From Phoronis australis (lineage: Eukaryota; Phoronida; Phoronidae): 64,000 bases of DNA. This document shows, piece by piece, positions 45,054 to 56,017 of the stretch. Each line of letters begins with the position of its first letter. Positions within the stretch are counted from its first letter, which is position 1. Made by a program: the position numbers and the translations under genes. Where the stretch lies: assembly GCA_002633005.1 (NCBI GenBank), contig NMRA01000035.1, forward strand, positions 1,421,178-1,485,177, read 5' to 3'. The notes below the pieces were generated by a model. It had not been told where the DNA came from and ran no database searches. It saw only the letters and a list, made by a program, of their open reading frames with translations.

Positions 45054-48000
45054 CTGAAAAGAAAGAAGAAAATAACCAATGAAATTAATTTTTATTTACC
45101 AAAAAAGTTTTTAATAGCAGAAACCATGAATCAACCAGACCAGATTTGTTGAGTTTGCCATTTTTCATTGAGAATGAGATTTCGATAACTAAAGGTAAAA
45201 ACCCTTTCACACCATGGACTAACATTCTTTGTCGACCACAACAATTTTAGATCCAATGTGAAAGATGATTTAGACTGGTCTAAATATCAGATGGTATGTA
45301 AATTAGTATGCTCAAAAAGACCGAATTAATGAGCAAAATTCTCGACAATGTGCTCACACCTGTACAACTTATAGGTAAACATGTCTCAAAGCAACAAATC
45401 TAACAAGAATAGATTGAAGTAGTAACTGGTTACCAGAGGTTCTGATCAATTTGTGTCCACTTTATACAACTTATGAGATTTCCATGAAAATCATATCAGT
45501 CCTATTTTTTTTAATAACCTCTCATGCAAAAGTGGAACATTTTAAAAATAACTCCTAATAGCATTTTGGAGAAAGCTGCAAAAAGTATAGTATCTGAAGT
45601 TTCATATGAATGCAAACAGCCATATCTGAGATTTGATGATCCGAAATTAAGCCAAATTTGGAATTTTTCTAGGCTTAAGGGTCCTTCATAACCATAAGGT
45701 CATTTTTGTCATTCAGTTGAGTTAGGCCGGAAGTCAGCAGCTTGTTTTGTTCTGGTACAACTGGAAGGGATTGGGAACACATTGCACTTTAATTAACAAG
45801 TTTGTGCATCCCATAAATTTTGCATCTGTCACAGGATATCTGCGGCACTGTGGAAAAATGCTTTTGGATTTAAACCCTGGGTGATAGGAGACTGACAAAC
45901 ACAAAATTACCTCTCTCTTGACTCAGGTAACTGTATTAGATCCTCGGTGTAATACTGAAATATGAGGCGGCGGTCAAGAAGGTGGGGGTTGCGAGTTAGG
46001 AAGTCGTGAAACGATCGCTCATGATCGCCATTTATCTTCAGTGCATGGCTGATGATGTTTATGTAGAACTCAGTCACGGTCTCGCTGTAACCATGTGCTA
46101 CCTAAAATGGAAAATGATGTGTTTTGTTGCACAAAGCAGTTAAAGAAAACAACCAATGTTTCACAAAAAAACTCCACCTTTATGCTGGATGACGATTAAA
46201 ATTCCACTTTTCACAGCTGTACATCTTAGTTGTGGAAAATGGAATGTTGTAATTGTGACTAACCAAAGAATTTCTTGTGGATGTGGATTGTACTGTTTTT
46301 TTTTTATTTTCACAAAATGATTTCAGTCAAATCAATATTTTACCAACTTTGAACAGTATTTAACATTTTGGTCATCTCTGATTGTCAGAGAAAAGATGGC
46401 CCTATATCTGAAGAAACCACATGGCCTCAACAAGTCCCTTGATAAGACCCATCGAATACAAAGTTTAATTATATTCGAGGTCATTGTGCTTTCAAATCCT
46501 CCACAAAATGCTTGAAGGGCATGGGCGAATATAACCTGTTTTACGGTTATGAAAACATAGTGACTATCATATCGTCAGTGGCAAAACTAGTCACTGGTAG
46601 ATGATAGCTTTACAGCCTTTCAAATAATTTTGTCTAATGAGAATACCGAAATATCTAATGCCGGTTTAAGGAGTGAGTGTAAACTAAAAGGAAGTTGTAC
46701 CATGTTCGGACAGACAAGCCTCTCCAGTTCATTAGGTAACCTTGGTGCAAAGCTGTGTGCTAAATAATATATTTTTTGACGATAGTCTTCACACAGCTGG
46801 CTATTCATTAGGGTACATCTCACATTGAGCATTCATAAAGTCACAACCGACTAATAAATTAGGAAAAAAAATTACCAAGAACAAAACAAACAAATGTCAA
46901 TGGAAAAAAGATAAATTCAACGTAATCAAACACAAGCATCGATTCAGGAACACTTAACACAAAACTGCCATAGTTACCCTGTAAGAGCAACAAATCTAAA
47001 AAGAATTTCAAATGCATTGACCAACAAATACAGAAAAAAAAACTTAAAACAACTATCAACTCGCCTTCCGTCACAAAAACGACTTTTGAATTAAATAATT
47101 TACTGTAACAGTTATGAAATTGGTCTAATACTGGAGGTGAAAGAGCCCACAATTCATTATCATTAGAGATCTGGGTCTAAAAGTTGTCTTACCGTGTATG
47201 TTTTATACCTTGTTTTAATGAATAATGTGCATTTGGAGCTTCTTTTCAAACTCAGAAATCCCTTCTCACTCAATTATAGAACAAGTTGAGATCACATACA
47301 TAGCGCTAATGGTCTAAATCAAAACTTCACCTCTTGGAGAGAATGAAGGTTTAAATCTGCTTTAGGGCTGTTCCAGTAAAATCTGTATGGGAGGGGGGGG
47401 GGAAGGCACCTTTTTTTCGCACCCACCACCCATATTTTTCATTTATTTCTTCAGCCTACCACCCGTAATTTTTTATAAGTTTGAAATGCAACCACCCGTA
47501 ATTTTTTTTGTTCTTATGGTTGACTGCACAGGCGCTTGAGTTTATCTGTTCCTCCATCACCACTAACGTCATTCATTACTAAGAAAACACATGTTTCTTA
47601 TATATGGTTATTAGCCATCGAGAAATTCGAGCACCTGTGGTTAAATGGTGTTATGGGCATGCCGATGAGGAGATCGGAGGGAGTGAAAAAGTCGGAGCTC
47701 TTTGCAAGTTGCATTTTTGTTTCAGTTTTTGATTCTGTGCAGATTGTTTATAAAATTTACTAAAATTACCCACCATCAAACATTTATGGCCCAATGAAAC
47801 AACAACGACCTGTAAATTTTAATTTTTTTGAAGTACGACCACCAGCCATTTTGAATTTAAATCAAACGCAACCACCCATAAATTTTTATTTCAGTTGCCT
47901 TCCCCCCTCCCACACAGATTTTGCTGGAACAGCCCTTAACAATTCAGTCTATCTGCACACTGCAGCAAGACAAATAAAGAAATTGTTTTTCACATAAGAT

Positions 48001-51000
48001 ATTAAACTATAAATAACATTGTGTAATTTTTCAGTTATTTCATTGCCTGATTAATACAAAATATGGATTAATGACATTTTTTGCACCACTGATAGAGTGC
48101 AACCAGCAGTACGAGTCATGGGTACCAGCAAAATACATATACATTTCAGTTAGCCTAATGGAACGACCTGTCACCTCTGGAGGGATAGACAGTTATACAT
48201 TACCGAATTTAATTATTTCTGACACCCTCTTGAGCAACATATAATTTGGTAGTCAGGGGAGTTGCAAGAAAATTCCACCTTCATCAAAAAACACCAACTG
48301 TATTGCCATACCAATAGGATCATGAGCATCTGTGGGCATCTGTGGGCATCTGTGCACAACTGTGCTTATTTACAAAACTTAGGTGCATTTTCCAATATGA
48401 GAACCACTTGGGTAAAAAACACTGTGACAAAGGTATTATTTCGGATATAGGGCAATGGGTTTAAAAGCGCGGCAGCACGGTAATACAAAACTATTTACTA
48501 CATTTCTTGAAAATATGCCAAGGAATTCCAAAGAGGCAAGTGTGAAAAATGCCATTAGGAGACACAGCAGTAGTCAAAATGGGTGTGCCTACATGTAAAC
48601 TAATGTATGGGAATATGAAGGGGATATTAAGTGGGCATGGGCCTATATACAAACCACTTGGGTAAAAAAGGCCGCTAAACGATATAGGCCCATAGGCCTA
48701 AAGGTGCAGCAATACAGTATGAAGTATGCCAGAGAGATGCCATGTCAACGACCCCGTCAAGGATAAAATGAAAACTCTGTCAGGACTCTGCTATGAATAG
48801 TAGATGGACCCTGCCAGGTGCGTCGACAACCATGTTCTCCCTAGGGGCACCACCGAGTTCTCCCCAAGGGTACCACTGAGATCTCCCCAGGGGCATCACC
48901 GAGTTCTCCCTAAGGGCATCACTGAGTTCTCACCAAGTGCTCATTGGTTATGTTGTATTTCTTGATACCCGACTTGATCATGGGTGTGGCAACAGCCTGG
49001 CCGTGCTCCCGAATATAGTTCCAGGCCATCCTGATGTGCGCTTCGTGAGTCCACTGGTCAAATGGAAATGTGGTGTCTTCGAATGCCTGCATGAACATCT
49101 CGTCACCAACTGCCCTGTAGGATCTGAATGGGAAACGCCGTATATACTAGCAGAAGTAACACACACATCACAGTACATAAATATCTTGTGATCGATGGCT
49201 CGGCTGTAATACACCAACGTGTAACTATGCTAAACAGGGTGCATTGAACAATGGATGAAACTGCTATTCAGTTTACGCAAAAAAAAAAACGTATAAAGCT
49301 CACAAGCAATGCACAGAAAAGTGTGCTGACATCCAAGATTTGTGAATCATTCCAGTCGATACGACAAGCGCACTCATGGAGAGTTCATGAGCTGTAGTAC
49401 GTGAGCAGTATCACACGAGTCAGTAGTACAGTTTTTAGGCCAGGCTATAAATTACTAAACACGAGAAAGTCAAATAACAGTACAGTTGGGTATCGATGTG
49501 AGCACAAGCCAACATGGGTTTAAAAAGCTAACAGTGCTCTACAGAGCCTGTGTGTTGTGTTTGTGTCATTTGATGCAATTTAGCTCCAAATGACAAGTGC
49601 TGAGTTTTGATAAACTGTAAAGAATTATCATGGAGATTGTCATAACTTCTTCCAGAAAAAATCTGTATGAACCTTGCAAATTCTCTTTCTTTGTTCTCTT
49701 AGTTACAAATGGATTTCTGGAATTTCCTCCCAAGGCTTTAGCCTATCAGTTAAAAATCAATATTTCCCGACTGTTTGTGACCTACTCTGAGAGGTGTTTG
49801 AGTTTGATAAACCCAAAGCAATTCATCGAACTAAAACGCCTTGGCAGGAATTCCTAGTAAGCAACTGAAGTTACACATTGATAATTTAGGTAGCATAGCA
49901 AATTTTTCAATGTGGATAGTTTGGATTTTATTGTTATTATGTGAGCAGTGTGTATTGTGAGAACAACACTGAACATATCTTCAGTTATGGCTGCTGAGTT
50001 CCAGAAATTTCCGTATTCAATTACTCGTTTTGGCAAAATCAAGCTTGATCTCTTGACTTTTGATCGTAAGTGATTACTTTGGGATTCTAATCGATCATCG
50101 TACCATCACTACAGATGAGCACAGACAAGAAAGTATCAACAAACAGTGCTACAGGAATCTACTAATCATGCTCCCTGCCACACTAAACCATGTATTCTCT
50201 TTGTATCTCGTTTATTGACTCTTCTTCCTACCTGCTGTAGTACAACAGAGGGTGCTGATGGTTGTCATCAGAGTCAGCACCTAGCACCTGTCCGTACCAG
50301 ACAAAGTGGTCGCCGATGGGGTGGACCTCTAAAGCTTTGCACATGATCACAGCAGTAGTGTCTTCTAATATGGGGAGATTCTGAAAAGACAGACTGACCT
50401 TATCGACCTTCTTCACGCAGTCGCCATTTTATTGGTGAGCCTCTTTTTGGGTTTAAAAACAATGCATTTGAGACGTAAATACAACGAGGCACGCGAAAAA
50501 AAATCACACTTTGCGCTGTCATTAAGCGCAGAATGTTTTTAAAACCTAAGAAGAGGCTCACTTTTAAAATGGCGACTGCGTAAATAACGTGTATACAGCC
50601 TTCCTATAGTAGAGGACAGCAAATCTGTCATGTGAAATTTCACACAAGACCAAACGTCTCATCAACTGTCGACTGGTCAGCTCTCAAGTCAGCCAACTGA
50701 TCTGCACTCTCACTGTGAGAATGCTACATTCCAAGAACACGGCTGAGGTTAGGTTCTGTTCATGCAAGGTGACCACACCTTTGATTGGCCAGAATTCTGA
50801 ATTTGGCATGAGACTGTAACGCAAAGAGCAGCGGTAGACTAGTCCCAAGATGGCAGATATGACGGACACCTTGGTGAATGCTCTTTGTAGGCAGTTGAAC
50901 TGCCAACCAGATAACATGCCCTACAGTAAAAAAACTCCAGCTTGGGACAGTCTCTGACAAATGGGACAATAAAATTCAAGCCAAACTGAATTTTCGTGAT

Positions 51001-54000
51001 TCTGAAAATTGGGGCATTGGTAATTTTGGCGCAAATCATATTTCTCATTTACAGGATACTGCACCTTGTTTCACACAATCTGAAAATAGAATTGGCAGAC
51101 GTGAGTGCATAAAATCACTAGCTGCCGACGCAACATTTTCATGTATCTCCGTAGTGTGTAACAGTGAGGTGAATGATCATTTGTCATTGAATTCTTGAAC
51201 TTGGGATTGTCAATATTGCATCGCTTCTAGAATCTGGCACAAGCCCTGACCTTGAGCAATATAATTATTTTTACAGTCTCAAACTGGAGAATCTTTATTG
51301 TACATGTCACCTAAAAAAACTCACTGTCATATGTGTTAAACTTGGCACGAAGAAAAGTGCAACAAGAAGAATTACATTTGCGACTAATCATTCTGCATTT
51401 CCTGAGTAACAGAAGGATAAAAGTGTAAAATCAAACCTGAATGCCCCTGTGATGCGGGAACCCAGCAAAATGATCTTCCATCTTATTGGACAATGGTGTA
51501 GCGAATCGAACGCTATGATTGACTTGGTCTTTTGAAAGAACATGGACAGCAAAGTGTTGTGTGCGTAACAGTAAGTCATGCATGTCACTGAAAATGAAAA
51601 GTCATTGCACCTATGAGAATTCTATTGGACATAGAGTCGGCAATAGTCTCCAATAGTAATCTCGGATTTTGTGAACCAGTTTGATGCACGTTATTCAGTG
51701 GAAAAAAATGACTCTCAAAATGTGAGACCAGGTGACTATTGCAGCTGAGTCATTACTGGGACTATGGCGAACTCAAAATCAATTATCGACAAAGAAAAAG
51801 TTGAACTTAACAGGAATACAATTCCAGCCTCTTAGTACAGACCTTTAAATTATTTTTAAAAAACTGCATGCGTTTCCAAAGGTTCACACCCACGCAATGA
51901 AGAAGCGGACATCGCCAGTTACCCAAGTACATAACTATGCTACTAACTCTTGAAACATGAAGCAGAACCAAGCAGTTGAAAACTTTGATGAAAATTGAAC
52001 TTAGAACAAATAGTTGCAAGCACCTCTATGCTTCTTGTTTTAAAATCTATTGACAAAATTGAAAAAACTAGGGGCATTTTGCTTAGTGTGGTCAAAATTT
52101 CTAATTATGTCCATAAATTCAAGTACTGCTAATTGCCAACGTCATATGCCTACTGTACCAAATGATCAATATTCCATGAGTAAAAATTTGCCTCCTATCT
52201 CAAAACTGTTGCACATGTTGAGTAAAATTGTCATAAACGCGTTACCACGACGTTTCAAATCCGGTTGTGGAGAAATAATGTCACATTATACTCTGACAAA
52301 GGTTCAACGAAAATGCTGGTTTATTGCGACAAAGTTCGAATTAAGTACCAACTAATTGCGACAAGATGTTTATCAAAGCTTGGCAAAGTCTGACAGAGTT
52401 CTGTCGAAGTCTGTCTAGTTTATATTGAAAACTACAATTACTGCACAAGAGGAACACCGCAAAGCAGTCATCGGAAAATCTCAAACAACTCAAGAATGGT
52501 AAATTGAAGCCAGAAACTGGTGACACACTTCAGGTAGCTTTTAATGACGTCTATCTACGCACAAAATTTCAAAGCTAGAGGTCCGAAACGCAAAAATTTG
52601 TAAAACTGTTGTCACATTACCATCGTGTGTCTGACGTTAACCAAAAACAACACGAGTCAAGTTATCGATGAGCTACATGCTGTTTTTAATTTCACGTTCA
52701 CCGGTCGAGGAATGCAATCTGCAGCGCGCAAACCAATGAAAAAATCATGTCTGAGCAAGAGACTTGGTGAAATTTTCCAATTAAAAACGTGAGCGTTGTT
52801 TCTAACAGAAGCACGTCTTTCTTAAAGCCATGGTCCAAACAGTCAGTAGCAACAAGCACATGAACTCATATTTGTCTTTACGTTGAAAGCACAACACCAC
52901 CACATACTGACATCAAACTTACTTGAGTTTTCCTACCCTGCCTATACATACAGAAACTACGGCTGGTTCAATAGACACACTGGTAAACGAGCTGCAGGTG
53001 ATCCCTCGCTTCAGGTAAGCCTGTTCCAACTCATCCCACTCAGCTGTAGTGACCACCACAACTGCAAGTAATATGCCACAAACATTCTAGTCAAGTCTAG
53101 TCTCAACAACATCACTGGTCCTTAAAACAGTCTATATATCAATAGCACAAATCTACTCTTTGTATTGATGCCATCTACGCTTGGATGGTCAAAGAATAGG
53201 TCTTAGATCTGACAGAGATGGAGATCTCTCAGCAGGTTTCATTTAGAAATTCTGTTGAACGTTGTGTATTTAAAGGTATGCACAGTCCAAATTTGGTTAG
53301 CTTTGGATCAGAATCTCTAAAAAATGGCTGATCAGATTCAAACTGAAACTTTAACATTTATCAAACAGAATTCGGTCATGATATTGAAAACATTGTTTTG
53401 CTAAATTTTACTAAAAGAGATGGTCACGAGACTCGATTAATAGATTAGTCTAGTTAAAAATCAAAGCAGGCTCTCTACTTTCACATTATAAATACTTTTA
53501 CACATCTAATTTCTAGTTTCAAGATACCATGGCTGAAAGCATGGAAGTGACAACTAGGGTGATGCAGGACCATATTGACACGTCTGTGTATTGAGCCCAA
53601 GACCAACAAAACTAGAGATTTTAACTCCTTAAAAGTATACTTATATTTTCTGAAAGACGAAAGCCTGCAGAAATGAATATGGTTTGGGACTTTTTACCAT
53701 GAATCTATCATATAAATTTAGTTATGTGACCATGTCTTTTTGGTAAAACTTAGCAAAAATGAAAAATAAATGGATCACTGGTATCAATAACATGATTAAA
53801 TTTTAATTGATATAAATGTTCAAGATAAGATCTCGAAAATAGTGTTACAGTTTTATAAGATAGTTTTTAATTGATGCAATTTTTTCATGGAAATCATTTG
53901 AGTCCTAATTTTTGACAGGTCCTCATAGATTCTAAAAGTTTCACCTGAATCCAATCAGCACTTGCTGAGTCTGAGATACGATATTCTGAAGGTAACCAAA

Positions 54001-55974
54001 TTTGGGCATTTTTTTCTAAGGTCCGACATGACCTTAACAAACCAAACGTGTCATTTCTATTAAGCTTTGGTTAATTGAGCAATTGTTAGAGGACAATGTA
54101 ATTGTAGAATACTTTTTCCTACACTGCCAAAAGTTAGCAAACACTTTTACTCTGGTCTGCATGCCACCTTTTGGCCACAGTTCCAACACAAACCAAAAGA
54201 AGACTGACCAGGCTGAGGCACTCTTCTCATAACTTTTTTAAAAGCAGCCGAGACATCACTCTGATCATGTTCAACTGTCCTTGATACACTGTGTGGTGCA
54301 TGCTTGGATTGCACAGCTCCTTTAACTTGTGTCTTGGTATCCGTAATGGCTAAAACACAAAGATAAATTATCTTTGAATACCGGTATTGATAAGACACCT
54401 ATCCGGGCACACGGGGATATAAAAAATGAAAGTGCTCTGAAAAGCAATACTCAAGGAGCAGTTGATTGAAAAAAATGAAGAAGACGACGTGGGCTGCGAA
54501 ACAAAGATGACAACATCAATGGCAAAGAGTACGATATCAGATATTGCAACACTGTCGATGATACTGTCGACAAAACCGACAACGAAATCGACTAAGATGA
54601 CTATGTCACCTCCAGCACCGATGACAACGATGATGCAGTGACCACAAATATTGCTGTCTATTGTATTTAAATATACTCAAGATGTCGCCAACAATGAAAC
54701 TGCTGCCAATGCCAACAACAATAACGCCACTGATGGCAATCAAGGCATGACGCCAATGACACCAATGATGATGACGACAACACTGACAATGTCATCTTCA
54801 TCCTCCTGCACCTCCTCCTTGTCACAGCATCAAACATTGATGAAAAAATTGATGAAGAAATATACGCTTTCACAAAGGGATAAGTCATCACTGATGAAAG
54901 CATTGAATGATCAAACAGCTTGAGAATTTAAGTCATATCCCCTGGTGTGAGCAGAGTAAAAATGGCGAATTGTCATTGGCAAATTGAAAGAAGGACTATT
55001 TGAAAAAAAGTTTGATTGCGGAAGCATTATGTTTCAGCTGTCAAATGTTAAAGATTTCAACAGCATCCTAAGGTGTCCCTCTGTGTGCAAAAGGTACTTA
55101 TAGCAACATGACTCAGCTGTTTGAATCAGTGTGAGGCATAATTCACTGAAAAGCTTCCAGTGTGGACAGCTTTAGGGATGGACAGACTCTACTGGGGCCA
55201 GTTGAGATCAGTGGTAGTACTGTTTAATGTGACTTTGATGCCTGGCAGTTTATCCAGAGTGTGGCATAATTTCCTAACAAAACCTTCCCACTTACAGAGG
55301 ACCTATGCCGGAACGGCCACCGTCTCTGAGGTACACTCTGTCTAAGCACTGCAACTGGTGTTGTAATCATCAGCATCATTCTTTCTTGATCTTTCTGTGG
55401 TATGGTGTGGTTTTTCAGTTTTATGGTTCCCCAGATGTTTCTTGTATTTATACTGCTAGCGGGAGGCATCTGGCAGCCTTTCACTCAGCATGCAATCAGG
55501 CCATCGGGGATGAACATCTAGACTGGGTAGCTGTGTTTTTACTGATGAGTACTTCAAGAAGACTCGCTGGTGAACCTGGCCCTGGGGCTGGGATACAACA
55601 GTATTGCGACTGCAGAAGTCAGGTTGAAAACGCCTTACACTGTTCTCAAATTTACAAATAAAGATACAAGTATAATTAATAATATAATAAGAACTTTCAT
55701 TCAACATGCAGTGTAAAGTTGACAAGGAAGGAGGAGGTATTTCCTTTTGACCTTGACGACCTTCGTTTGTTGCCGTCTGCTCGATTCTGAAAAAAAAACG
55801 AAACCACAACACCAAATTTCCAGATTATTGTTAAAATAACCATGATAGCGTAGATTTTCATTTACCTGAACTACATAATCTACGGATAGATTCGCCATTT
55901 CGCTTAACCAGATGCCCACTTTGCAAGAAACTTGAATGCTTCCACAGACGCCGCAAAAAACGTGAAGTTGACAT
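45017..55974 (-). CDS. Flavin-reductase-like protein with C-terminal helical domain, probably mitochondrial, 8 exons
   Basis: Exons in gene order: 55974-55866, 54349-54209, 53061-52923, 51587-51437, 50380-50232, 49123-48934, 46101-45911, 45053-45017. All introns are GT-AG, all phases join, and the 1107 nt give 368 residues. Residues 1-36 are rich in Arg, Lys and Ser with one acidic residue and look like a mitochondrial presequence. Residues about 72-231 match the flavin-reductase-like FMN-binding split barrel: FKKVMRRVPQPVVVVTT, GITCSSFTSVSIEPAVVSVC (103-122), HFAVHVLSKDQ, and DHFVWYGQVLG ... HPLLYYSR. Such domains bind FMN or FAD and often supply reduced flavin to a partner oxygenase. Residues about 240-350 form a second, helical-looking domain with FDQWTHEAHIRMAWNYIREH (251-270) and HGYSETVTEFYIN (296-308). 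It resembles uncharacterised bacterial proteins in my memory. The substrate and role are unknown. Confidence 0.9.
45420..45700 (-). repeat. Dispersed repeat R1, copy 3 (minus orientation, uninterrupted)
   Basis: The reverse complement matches both flanks of the hAT-like insertion at 11778. CATTTTAAAAATAACTCC spans the site without the element. It lies in the last intron of the flavin-reductase-like gene. Confidence 0.7.
45911..46101 (-). CDS. Flavin-reductase-like gene, exon 7
   Basis: Residues 294-357: VAHGYSETVTEFYINIISHA, then FLTRNPHLLDRRLIFQYYTE. This is the second half of the C-terminal domain, with a HGYSET motif like the YHET motif I recall in bacterial relatives. Confidence 0.88.
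47364..47936. mobile_element. 573 bp TIR element, copy 2
   Basis: Same ends and length as the copy at 44329, with an extended G tract on the left. It sits between TTTA and TTAA, in a sequence that resembles the area right of 44099 (CTGCTTTAACAA), so an uninterrupted target is visible and supports a TTA or TTAA duplication. Confidence 0.9.
48401..48740. repeat. Diverged local duplication
   Basis: ACCACTTGGGTAAAAAA, GATATAGG-CAAT/CCATGG and a GGCAGCACGGTAATAC-like word occur in the same order at 48401-48500 and 48651-48720. Confidence 0.6.
48832..48946. repeat. 23 bp minisatellite grading into a splice donor
   Basis: Four units of the pattern GTTCTCCCYARGGGYAYCACYGA run directly into GTTCTCACCAAGTGCTCATTGG. 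The last is the exon 6/intron border of the flavin-reductase-like gene (donor after 48934 on the minus strand). Confidence 0.85.
48934..49123 (-). CDS. Flavin-reductase-like gene, exon 6
   Basis: Residues 230-293: SYRAVGDEMFMQAFEDTTFP, then FDQWTHEAHIRMAWNYIREH and IKSGIKKYNITNEHL. This is the first half of the helical C-terminal domain. Histidines 256 and 259 and glutamate 257 are candidate functional residues. Confidence 0.9.
50232..50380 (-). CDS. Flavin-reductase-like gene, exon 5
   Basis: Residues 181-229: NLPILEDTTAVIMCKALEVH, then DHFVWYGQVLG and HPLLYYSR. This is the last strand pair of the split barrel, typical of the GDHxxxxGxV ... PLLYYxR end of this family. Confidence 0.93.
50415..50581. 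mobile_element. 167 bp MITE with long inverted repeats, 35 bp upstream of exon 5
   Basis: The left arm ACGCAGTCGCCATTTTA...GTGAGCCTCTT and the right arm AAGAGGCTCAC...TAAAATGGCGACTGCGT pair over about 55 bp with few mismatches. It lies in intron 4, close to the exon 5 acceptor at 50381. Confidence 0.92.
51437..51587 (-). CDS. Flavin-reductase-like gene, exon 4
   Basis: Residues 130-180: NDMHDLLLRTQHFAVHVLSK, then FATPLSNKMEDHF. It contains the FAVHVLS strand and the helix that follows in flavin-reductase-like domains. Confidence 0.92.
52923..53061 (-). CDS. Flavin-reductase-like gene, exon 3
   Basis: Residues 84-130: VVVVTTAEWDELEQAYLKRG, then ITCSSFTSVSIEPAVVSVCI. It holds the flavin-binding G-x-T-x-SSF-x-SVS-x-PP-type motif, with one Pro replaced (EPA). 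Confidence 0.94.
53620..54060 (-). repeat. Dispersed repeat R1, copy 4 (minus orientation, diverged)
   Basis: The reverse complement carries the words CAGGCTTTC..CTTTCAGAAAATA, ATGATTTCCATG and CCAAATTTGG in the order seen in copies 2 and 3. It is more diverged than copy 3. Confidence 0.5.
54209..54349 (-). CDS. Flavin-reductase-like gene, exon 2
   Basis: Residues 37-83. A low-conservation linker is followed by DVSAAFKKVMRRVPQP, the first helix of the flavin-reductase-like domain. Confidence 0.85.
54480..54930. repeat. Cryptic simple sequence rich in GATGAC/ACAATG triplets
   Basis: Degenerate trinucleotide runs produce a Met/Thr/Asn/Ser-rich open frame on the plus strand and no credible protein. 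It lies in intron 1 of the flavin-reductase-like gene. Confidence 0.7.
55866..55974 (-). CDS. Flavin-reductase-like gene, exon 1 (start and targeting peptide)
   Basis: ATG at 55974, then MSTSRFLRRLWKHSSFLQSG and HLVKRNGESIRRLCSS. It is basic, with almost no acidic residues, and ends in RRLCSS, like a matrix-processing site. It ends at TTCAG/GTAAAT, and the split codon completes exactly with exon 2. The choice of ATG rests on the phase join and the leader character, not on homology. Confidence 0.75.
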
Positions 55975-55979
55975 TTTAC

Positions 55980-56017
55980 CCGGAAGCGCCGTTTCAGCCA
56001 CAATGTAAAGCCACGTG
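55980..56017. promoter_or_regulatory. CCGGAAG (ETS/GABP-like) and CACGTG E-box
   Basis: CCGGAAG at 55980-55986 is six bases upstream of the flavin-reductase-like gene ATG, and CACGTG is at 56012-56017. Both words are frequent in promoters of nuclear genes for mitochondrial proteins; their use here is inferred. Confidence 0.4.

Larger units (their letters stand above)
46102..48933 (-). other. Intron 6 of the flavin-reductase-like gene
   Basis: A 2.8 kb intron. It holds the second 573 bp TIR element, a diverged local duplication (48401-48530 against 48651-48740) and the 23 bp minisatellite next to the donor. Confidence 0.75.

Noticed and set aside
47536-47997. Open frames within the 573 bp elements
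   Set aside because: They do not agree between the two copies and match no transposase.
54651-54923. Met/Thr/Asn/Ser-rich open frame, plus strand
   Set aside because: Produced by degenerate triplet repeats inside an intron; no conserved motif.
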